From Chitinophagaceae bacterium (GTDB lineage: Bacteria > Bacteroidota > Bacteroidia > Chitinophagales > Chitinophagaceae), in contig PKYU01000332.1 of assembly GCA_003132765.1 (NCBI GenBank), positions 1,628 to 6,879 on the forward strand: DNA of 5,252 nt, written 5' to 3'. Made by a program: the position numbers and the translations under genes. Shown here piece after piece: positions 1 through 5,252 of the stretch. Positions within the stretch are counted from its first letter, which is position 1. Every line of letters starts with the position of its first letter. Below the pieces are notes generated by a model. The model was given only the letters and a program-made list of their open reading frames with translations, made no database searches and was not told the origin of the DNA.

Positions 1-2399
1 CGGTGCATATACTGTAAATGCTTTTGCTGTTCCTCATGTTTCTGTCTTTGCCTTGCAAACATTTGCTTCAATTTCATGAAAAAGAGATAGTTAAATGAAA
101 TAAATAATATTACATACACTATATAAGCAGTGTAAGTTTTGTACCATGGAGGCAATACATCCACCACATAACTGGTAACTTCAGACTCTCCACCTAAATT
201 ATTCTTAGCCCTTACCATAAAAGTGTAAGTTCCGCCAGGCAGGTTTGTGTAATCTTTTTCCGTTTTTTTTGTCCATGCAGACCATTTATCATCGAAGCCC
301 CTTAATAAATAACTATAAAGAACACTATTTTGATGCTCATAAAGCGGTGACGAAAATTCAAAATGTAAAGAATTCCATCTGTTTCCGATTTTTGGAGTTG
401 TTTCCTTTGTTTGAGCAAGGATTTCATTTACCTGGCCATAGTATCCTCCGAAAAATAAACTATCCGATTTCCCAAAAGCTTTTACACTTGTAACCTCTAC
501 CTTTAAAGTGTCGCTATATTTTCTTTTATAATTTTCATAATTGATATGATAAAATCCTTTTTCCGCTCCTACAAAAACATTCTCATTATTATAAGGATAG
601 ATGTATTCGAAACCAGCAACCATCTTTCCATCTAATTCAGGGAAATAAAGTATTTTAGGCTTCCCGGAGGAATAATCGACGACTCCAAGATCTTTATTTT
701 CTATAAACCAGATATTTCCGGAGGAGTCTTCTTTTAAAAAGCGAATATTTTTTTCGCCAAAAGTGCTTTTAAAATAATTGCTAAGCTGAAACTTATCAGA
801 AGTGGGGTTGTACTCATAAATTCCCTTTTCAGTTGCAACTACCACCCTGTTTTTTATTTTGAATAAATGATTATCATAGGAAGAAGGCAATCCGTTATTA
901 TCATTATACAATTTAGACTTGGGGTCATTTAGATTGTTGATATCAATTTTAAACACGCCCCCATATGGATGGGCCACCCAAATCGTTTTGTTGTTATCTA
1001 TCGCAATAAACTGGGAAAATTCATTAAAGCCCGGAAGGTATTCTTCTGAAATAAAATGATCATCGTTATATTTCAAAATATCTAGACCCCTGGAAGTGCC
1101 GCCAATTAAAAGTGATGAGGGAATAATATTATAATAAGGAAGGAAATTAAAGAAGGCACCGGCGTTGTTGACAGGAATCGCTTTGCCATCAATAATCTGG
1201 AAGGCGCCATCATGATGACCTAATAATAACTGGCCATTCACCTCAGAAAGCCCAAAGGCAGATCCACTAGTATGAGGCACAGGTTCAAAATTCCCATTGA
1301 TAAAACTAAGGTCTTTTTCGTCATTTACAGGCACCCTGTAAAGCCCGTTTGAGGTTCCAATATAGAGTGAGTTTTGATAAACAATTGAAGTATATCCTTC
1401 TCCTTCGTTCAACCTCTCGGGATAAATATGTTTTATTTCATTATTGAATGCTATATAATCAATACCATTATCTAATCCAAGCCAGAGATTTTTATGACTG
1501 TCAACAAAAAGATACAGGATATTATTGATCTGCAACCCTTCCTTCCTTGACAGATTTTGAACTATCCGGCCATCTTTACTGACAATATAACATCCCTGAA
1601 GATTAGTACCTATTGCCAGCCAGTCTTTAGTAATAGGTATGGCAGTCAGAATTCGCTGATCTGTAAAAGGATTCAAATTTTTGAATTCAAATTTTGATAC
1701 TTTATCTCCTGAAAGGATATAAAAACCGGTATTAATTGTTGCAATAAAAGTACTGTCATTTCCAAAAGGGAAAACAGCGGAGACAATGAAGCCCCCAGGA
1801 AATAGATCTTTCTGAAGCAACGGATCCCATAAGCCATTTTTATACTCAAGCAAACCCATTCTTGAATCCTGTGCTATAAGCCTGCGATCGCTCTTGCCCA
1901 TAAATTGCCAGTCACTGGCAGCCGGGTAAACGTTGATAACGTTGTTGCTTAGCTGAAAAATATATTCCCGTGACCTGAAAAAGACATCATTCCCAAAAGC
2001 AACAGTTTCCCATATGTCACTGAAAGTCTTAACTTTTTCAGGTAGCAGTGAGGTAAGAGAAGTGAAAAACAATTTTCCATTTCTGCAGGGAGAGAAATAA
2101 CCAAAATCAGCCTGGCTTCCTACATAGATTCGATTATCGCTTCCTATAGCCACAGACCTGACCACTGTTTTATGAGGTAAAGGATATAATTTCCAGTTGG
2201 CGCCATCGAAAGTGAGCAGGCCTTCATAATTTGCGAAGTACATTATTCCATTCCTGTCCTGAACAATACTTCTATTTTGAGTTCCTGCGTTATAAATGCT
2301 TTTTGTATAATTAAGGATATCCGGTATGCCAATTGGGTTTTGGCCGAAAGTTTCAGATACCGAAAAAACAATCGCTATCAAAAGAAAATACTTTCTCAT
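1..2399 (-). CDS. Triple-tyrosine (Y_Y_Y) propeller membrane sensor/regulator, C-terminus outside window
   Basis: A one-pass membrane sensor that should read a periplasmic ligand and signal to a cytoplasmic output domain. The frame is open for 799 codons without a stop and leaves the window at the left edge. The ATG at 2399-2397 is chosen because an in-frame TGA lies two codons upstream and a signal peptide follows directly (residues 1-19, MRKYFLLIAIVFSVSETFG, probable cleavage before Q20). Residues 30-680 carry Reg_prop-like blades, for example QDRNGIMYFANYEGLLTFDG (47-66), FVDSHKNLWLGLDNGIDYI (298-316) and a blade around W564. A Y_Y_Y domain spans about 680-750, with Y695, Y697, RGFDDKW (700-706), Y717 and LPGGTY (720-725). 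One hydrophobic helix (about 757-775) is followed by a charged, Gln-rich coiled coil (776-799). No HisKA begins in the visible part. The coiled coil resembles that of Y_Y_Y proteins ending in a LuxR-type HTH, so a regulator of roughly 950-1000 residues is likely; a hybrid two-component (HTCS) kinase remains possible. The gene is divergent from the TolB-like gene. Confidence 0.9.
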   Translation of the reverse strand, partial: MRKYFLLIAIVFSVSETFGQNPIGIPDILNYTKSIYNAGTQNRSIVQDRNGIMYFANYEGLLTFDGANWKLYPLPHKTVVRSVAIGSDNRIYVGSQADFGYFSPCRNGKLFFTSLTSLLPEKVKTFSDIWETVAFGNDVFFRSREYIFQLSNNVINVYPAASDWQFMGKSDRRLIAQDSRMGLLEYKNGLWDPLLQKDLFPGGFIVSAVFPFGNDSTFIATINTGFYILSGDKVSKFEFKNLNPFTDQRILTAIPITKDWLAIGTNLQGCYIVSKDGRIVQNLSRKEGLQINNILYLFVDSHKNLWLGLDNGIDYIAFNNEIKHIYPERLNEGEGYTSIVYQNSLYIGTSNGLYRVPVNDEKDLSFINGNFEPVPHTSGSAFGLSEVNGQLLLGHHDGAFQIIDGKAIPVNNAGAFFNFLPYYNIIPSSLLIGGTSRGLDILKYNDDHFISEEYLPGFNEFSQFIAIDNNKTIWVAHPYGGVFKIDINNLNDPKSKLYNDNNGLPSSYDNHLFKIKNRVVVATEKGIYEYNPTSDKFQLSNYFKSTFGEKNIRFLKEDSSGNIWFIENKDLGVVDYSSGKPKILYFPELDGKMVAGFEYIYPYNNENVFVGAEKGFYHINYENYKRKYSDTLKVEVTSVKAFGKSDSLFFGGYYGQVNEILAQTKETTPKIGNRWNSLHFEFSSPLYEHQNSVLYSYLLRGFDDKWSAWTKKTEKDYTNLPGGTYTFMVRAKNNLGGESEVTSYVVDVLPPWYKTYTAYIVYVILFISFNYLFFMKLKQMFARQRQKHEEQQKHLQYMH

Positions 2400-2641
2400 T
2401 AATCAAGTCTTTATATGAAAATAAGAAAATTTAACCAATCTAGACCCGAAATAACGGCTGATGTAGTAAAGTAGTAGTGAATAGCACATTATTAATGTTT
2501 TATCAAGCTTTGGTGTAGTCTTGATGTAGCGATCATTTATAAGTTGAAGCCATATATTAGATAGTTTTACATCTCTTCAATAAAGTAAAATTGATTATTA
2601 AATACCGATTGCATTCTTCACTTACAATTAAAAACTATACA
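2400..2641. promoter_or_regulatory. Divergent intergenic region between sensor gene and TolB-like gene
   Basis: These 242 AT-rich bases separate two divergently transcribed genes, so both promoters should lie here. I see no gene. No exact match to the Bacteroidota promoter (TTTG, then TAnnTTTG) is present. The nearest candidates are TAGTTTTA at 2562-2569 for the plus-strand gene, preceded by a TTG at 2544-2546, and TAGATTGG on the minus strand (2442-2435) for the sensor gene; each has one mismatch and no well-spaced upstream element. The octamer TGATGTAG occurs twice on the plus strand (2459-2466 and 2522-2529). Neither start has a Shine-Dalgarno sequence; the plus-strand ATG at 2642 is preceded by an A-rich leader, as is usual in this phylum. 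Presence of promoters is inferred from gene orientation; the individual elements are weak. Confidence 0.4.
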
Positions 2642-4111
2642 ATGAAAAAAATTAACTCCGGATTACTGTTACTTTTTAGTGCGCTTTTCCTTATTAGTAA
2701 TGCTGCATCTTCTCAAAATAAGGTTGGAATATTTGACGGGCATGGAGATATAGGCACAAATGTAAAACCCGGATCAGCTATTTATATACCTGCTGCCCAA
2801 CAATATATAATATCAGGTGCGGGCTATAATGTCTGGTTCGATCATGATGAATTTCAATATGCATGGAAAAAAATGAAGGGTGATTTTATTTTATATACCC
2901 GCGCCGAATTTCTTGGCCCCTGGGTCAATTACCACCGCAAAGTAGGTTGGATGGTTCGTAAAAGCCTTGATGGTAATTCTGCTCAGGTAAATGCTGTAGA
3001 GCATGGTGACGGACTTACCTCATTACAATGGCGTCCAACTACAGGAGCACAGACGGAAGAGCACAGGCTCAAGATGAAATATACCAACATTATACAATTA
3101 GAAAGAAAAGGAAACATGTATATCATGAGGGCAGCAGTTTATGGTGATACTTTTGAAACAGACACACTTAAAAATATTGATCTGGGCGATGAAGTATATG
3201 TCGGCCTTTTTGTCGGATCTCATAATTCAGATGTTGTTGAAACCGGTGTTTTCAGTAATGTAAGAATCACGGTTCCGTATATTGGAATAGCCAATCAAAC
3301 CACTCCCATGACGTTGGGCAGTAACCTCGAAATACTGGACGTTGCATCCGGGAAACGGGAAATCATTTATAAAGTTCCTTATTCAATTCAGGCGCCCAAC
3401 TGGACACCCGATGGAAAGAGCCTGATCTTTAATGATGGCAATGGCATCATGTATCGCTTTGACCTGGAATCAAAAACTGTTGCTGCTATCAATACCGGTG
3501 GAATAGTGCATAACAACAATGACCATGTGCTATCATTTGATGGAAAGATGCTGGGGTTAAGTAATTTTGAAAAGGATCTGGGTGGTTCTATAATTTATAC
3601 GGTAGCCCAAGGCGGCGGATACCCCACGCAGATAACTCCTAAAGGACCTTCTTACCTTCATGGATGGTCGCCTGATGGCAAGGATCTTGTTTTTTGTGGA
3701 GAACGCAACGGGGAATTTGATGTATACAAAGTGCCTGCAGAAGGTGGAAAAGAAATACGCCTTACCGATGCAAAAGGATTGGATGATGGCCCAGAGTATA
3801 CCCCCGATGGAAATTATATTTACTTCAATTCGGTTCGTTCGGGCCTGATGCAGATCTGGCGTATGAAACCAGATGGCAGCAATCAGGAACAGATTACTAA
3901 TGACGGCTACGACAATTGGTTTGCTCATATATCACCGGATGGCAAATGGTTTGATTATATCACTTTCCTGCCTGAAGAAACGTCGGCGGGTATACATCCT
4001 CCTTACAAACATGTTTATATTCGCTTACTGCCTTTAGATGGGAAAGGAACTCCTAAGGTCCTGGCTTATGTTTACGGAGGTCAAGGTTCTATGAATACCC
4101 CTAACTGGTAG
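2642..4111 (+). CDS. Exported DUF1349-like beta-sandwich plus TolB-like PD40 propeller protein, ends at a premature amber codon
   Basis: Encodes 489 residues that are probably exported and bind or sense a ligand or partner; no enzymatic motif is evident. The ATG at 2642 is preferred over the in-frame TTG at 2591 because it directly precedes a signal peptide (MKKINSGLLLLFSALFLISN, cleavage probably near residues 22-24, before QNKVG). Residues about 27-213 form a concanavalin-like domain of the DUF1349 type, with GYNVWFDHDEFQYAWKK (61-77), EHGDGLTSLQWR (120-131) and VGLFVGSHNSDVVE ending in FSNVRI. Residues about 214-489 form a TolB-like propeller with PD40 motifs NWTPDGKSLIF (T255), GWSPDGKDLVF (S343), EYTPDGNYIYF (T387) and HISPDGKWFDY (S431). 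A fifth motif is interrupted: TPNW is followed by TAG where Ser or Thr is expected, then PDGKRIAFISN continues in frame. The annotated product therefore lacks the end of its last blade. Such proteins are usually annotated as TolB family, but this is not the Tol-Pal TolB: the N-terminal domain differs and no tol/pal genes are adjacent. Confidence 0.85.
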   Translation: MKKINSGLLLLFSALFLISNAASSQNKVGIFDGHGDIGTNVKPGSAIYIPAAQQYIISGAGYNVWFDHDEFQYAWKKMKGDFILYTRAEFLGPWVNYHRKVGWMVRKSLDGNSAQVNAVEHGDGLTSLQWRPTTGAQTEEHRLKMKYTNIIQLERKGNMYIMRAAVYGDTFETDTLKNIDLGDEVYVGLFVGSHNSDVVETGVFSNVRITVPYIGIANQTTPMTLGSNLEILDVASGKREIIYKVPYSIQAPNWTPDGKSLIFNDGNGIMYRFDLESKTVAAINTGGIVHNNNDHVLSFDGKMLGLSNFEKDLGGSIIYTVAQGGGYPTQITPKGPSYLHGWSPDGKDLVFCGERNGEFDVYKVPAEGGKEIRLTDAKGLDDGPEYTPDGNYIYFNSVRSGLMQIWRMKPDGSNQEQITNDGYDNWFAHISPDGKWFDYITFLPEETSAGIHPPYKHVYIRLLPLDGKGTPKVLAYVYGGQGSMNTPNW

Positions 4112-4165
4112 CCGGATGGTAAAAGAATTGCTTTCATAAGTAATTCGGATATGGGTGGTAACTGA
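4109..4165 (+). other. In-frame continuation of the TolB-like gene after the amber codon
   Basis: After the TAG at 4109-4111 the same frame stays open for 17 sense codons, PDGKRIAFISNSDMGGN, and then meets TGA at 4163-4165 followed at once by TAG. Joined to the preceding TPNW, the segment rebuilds a standard PD40 motif, matching the four intact copies upstream (xPDGK followed by hydrophobic residues). A single change from TCG (Ser) to TAG would explain the interruption; TCG is the Ser codon used at the same place in the second motif (3668-3670). The full-length form would be 507 residues. The region is coding in character but is translated only if the stop is an error or is suppressed. Confidence 0.75.
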
Positions 4166-4327
4166 TAGATTTCCCATCGCAACTGCGACCGGTAAGATTC
4201 ATGACCTGGTTGCAGTTGCAATTATTCAACCTTATAAAAAAATTGGGTATAAGTTCATTAATAACTAGTAAATTATGAGACGTAGCTGCTTAAAATAATG
4301 CAATGATTTTTATGGCAATAATTACAA
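4166..4327. other. Intergenic spacer before the oxidoreductase gene
   Basis: 162 AT-rich bases between the tandem stops of the TolB-like gene and the oxidoreductase ATG. The left part holds the stem-loop described separately. The right part (about 4220-4327) has no open frame of note, no Shine-Dalgarno sequence and no clear Bacteroidota promoter match. The long spacer and the hairpin suggest that the oxidoreductase is transcribed separately from the upstream gene, although read-through cannot be excluded. Confidence 0.5.
4179..4219 (+). terminator. Stem-loop downstream of the TolB-like gene, possible terminator
   Basis: GCAACTGCGACC (4179-4190) pairs with GGTTGCAGTTGC (4208-4219) over 12 bp, with one G-U wobble. 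Inside the loop, GGT (4191-4193) can pair with ACC (4204-4206), extending the stem to 15 bp with one bulged T and a 10-base loop. It starts 10 bases after the second of the two tandem stops. No T-run follows on either strand, so it is not a textbook intrinsic terminator; it may instead protect the mRNA 3' end or terminate weakly. Confidence 0.4.
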
Positions 4328-5252
4328 ATGAGTAAAATAATAAATGTTGGCCTGGTAGGATTTGGAATTGGAGGGCAGGTTTTCCATGCACCGGTATTAA
4401 CTTCAGTAAAGGATCTTAAATTATGCAAGATCCGGGCTACCAATCCTAATCACATAACGCTGGCAAAAGAAAGATACCCTGCAGCTGAAGTGGTTGCAAG
4501 TACTGAAGAAATTATTAATGATGCTGCTATCGACCTTGTTGTAATTACCACCCCTAATTTATTGCACCTGCCAATTGCACGCAAGGCTCTTGAGGCGGGA
4601 AAGCATGTTGTTATTGATAAACCATTTACTATTAAAAGTAATGAGGCAGATGAATTAATTGAACTGGCTGCCAAAAATAAAAGAGTACTATCTGTATTCC
4701 ATAGCAGAAGATCCGACAGCGATTTCAGGACCGTTCAGAAAATTATAGAGAGCGGCCTTCTTGGTGAAATTGCAGAATTTGAGAGCCGTTATGACAGGTT
4801 CCGTAATTTTCTTAAAACTAATGCGTGGCGTGAGGAAAATATTCCGGGGTCAGGTCTCTTGTACGATCTGGGTGCTCACCTGATTGATCAGGTAATAACA
4901 CTATTTGGATTACCGGATACTATTACTGCAGATATCCGGATGCAGCGTTCAGGCGCAAATGTCGATGACAATTTTGAGCTGATACTTCATTATTCAAAAT
5001 TAAAAGTGTCGCTGAAATCCGGAATGCTTGTACGGGAACCTTTGCAACGATTTATAATCCTGGGAACTGAAGGAAGCTTTGTAAAAAAAGGGCTTGACGT
5101 TCAGGAGGAAGCGCTGAAAGCAGGAGCAAAACCATCGTTAACACCAAGATGGGGAATTGAACCTGAAGAAATATGGGGCAAAATCAATTCAACCATCAAT
5201 GGTATTCATATAAGAGGTACTGTAGAAAGTGAGAGAGGAAATTACGTGGATT
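4328..5252 (+). CDS. Gfo/Idh/MocA family NAD(P)-dependent oxidoreductase, C-terminus outside window
   Basis: A cytoplasmic dehydrogenase that should oxidise or reduce a hydroxyl/keto carbon of a sugar or polyol using NAD(P)(H). The first 308 codons are visible and the frame runs off the right edge; family members usually have about 340-350 residues, so some 35-40 are missing. The ATG at 4328 is directly followed by the Rossmann start INVGLVGFGIGGQVFHAP, with GxGxxG at G11, G13 and G16. The NAD(P)-binding domain continues through DLVVITTPNLLHLPIARKAL to the catalytic-lysine motif DKPFT (D97, K98, P99), the equivalent of the usual EKP. DLGAHLID supplies D180 and H184, the D-x3-H pair known to be catalytic in this family. 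The overall pattern (GQVFHAP, DKPF, RYDRFR) most resembles scyllo-inositol dehydrogenase IolW/YvaA-like proteins, but substrate cannot be assigned from sequence. HSRRSDSDF (125-133) replaces the HNRRWDSDF form I would expect. No signal peptide is present. Confidence 0.93.
   Translation, partial: MSKIINVGLVGFGIGGQVFHAPVLTSVKDLKLCKIRATNPNHITLAKERYPAAEVVASTEEIINDAAIDLVVITTPNLLHLPIARKALEAGKHVVIDKPFTIKSNEADELIELAAKNKRVLSVFHSRRSDSDFRTVQKIIESGLLGEIAEFESRYDRFRNFLKTNAWREENIPGSGLLYDLGAHLIDQVITLFGLPDTITADIRMQRSGANVDDNFELILHYSKLKVSLKSGMLVREPLQRFIILGTEGSFVKKGLDVQEEALKAGAKPSLTPRWGIEPEEIWGKINSTINGIHIRGTVESERGNYVD

Noticed and set aside
245..493. Plus-strand open frame of 82 codons
   Set aside because: Antisense to the Y_Y_Y sensor gene, whose minus-strand frame shows clear propeller and Y_Y_Y motifs across the same bases; no recognisable protein features.
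2522..2535. Short inverted repeat TGAT/ATCA as an operator
   Set aside because: Only 4 bp per arm in AT-rich sequence; expected by chance.
2591..2641. Upstream TTG start that would lengthen the TolB-like protein by 17 residues
   Set aside because: It would place a polar stretch before an otherwise typical signal peptide, while the ATG at 2642 directly starts MKKINSG and the hydrophobic core.
3660..3848. Plus-strand open frame of 62 codons in another frame
   Set aside because: Lies wholly inside the TolB-like gene, whose PD40 motifs show which frame is real.
3557..3928. Minus-strand open frame of 123 codons
   Set aside because: Antisense to the PD40 propeller region; its composition reflects the opposite strand and it has no domain signature.
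4109..4111. TAG as a reassigned sense codon (alternative genetic code)
   Set aside because: The two other long frames contain no in-frame TAG, and nothing here indicates a recoded phage; a point mutation or sequence error is simpler.
4450..4674. Minus-strand open frame of 74 codons
   Set aside because: Antisense to the oxidoreductase gene across its Rossmann domain and DKPFT motif.

Overview
The window looks like a chromosomal piece of a Bacteroidota genome, most likely a Chitinophagaceae or Sphingobacteriia-like soil or aquatic bacterium. The reasons are the AT-rich base composition, starts without Shine-Dalgarno sequences but with A-rich leaders, and a triple-tyrosine (Y_Y_Y) propeller sensor beside a TolB-like exported protein, an association I know from this phylum. 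This placement rests on protein character only; no marker gene is present.

Layout. (1) Positions 1-2399, minus strand: the N-terminal 799 codons of a large membrane sensor with a signal peptide, a Reg_prop beta-propeller ectodomain, a Y_Y_Y domain, one transmembrane helix and the start of a cytoplasmic coiled coil. The C-terminal output domain lies beyond the left edge. (2) Positions 2400-2641: a divergent intergenic region that must hold both promoters. (3) Positions 2642-4111, plus strand: an exported two-domain protein with an N-terminal concanavalin-like (DUF1349-type) beta-sandwich and a C-terminal TolB-like PD40 propeller. Its frame is cut by a TAG inside the last PD40 motif, and 17 further sense codons complete that motif before tandem TGA TAG stops at 4163-4168. 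(4) Positions 4166-4327: a spacer with a 12-bp stem-loop. (5) Position 4328 to the right edge, plus strand: a Gfo/Idh/MocA NAD(P)-dependent oxidoreductase of the IolW/YvaA-like branch, without its C-terminus.

Functional reading. The sensor and the exported propeller protein are divergently arranged, so the regulator may control its neighbour, but nothing in the sequence proves it. The oxidoreductase could act on a sugar or inositol-type polyol in the cytoplasm. Together these suggest a carbohydrate-related neighbourhood, which is inference only, since no SusC/SusD pair or glycoside hydrolase is visible. I found no tRNA, rRNA, CRISPR array, insertion sequence or phage gene. The most notable observation is the amber codon that truncates the last propeller blade of the TolB-like gene; it is either a real nonsense mutation or a sequencing error. 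I do not see a convincing undescribed system here.
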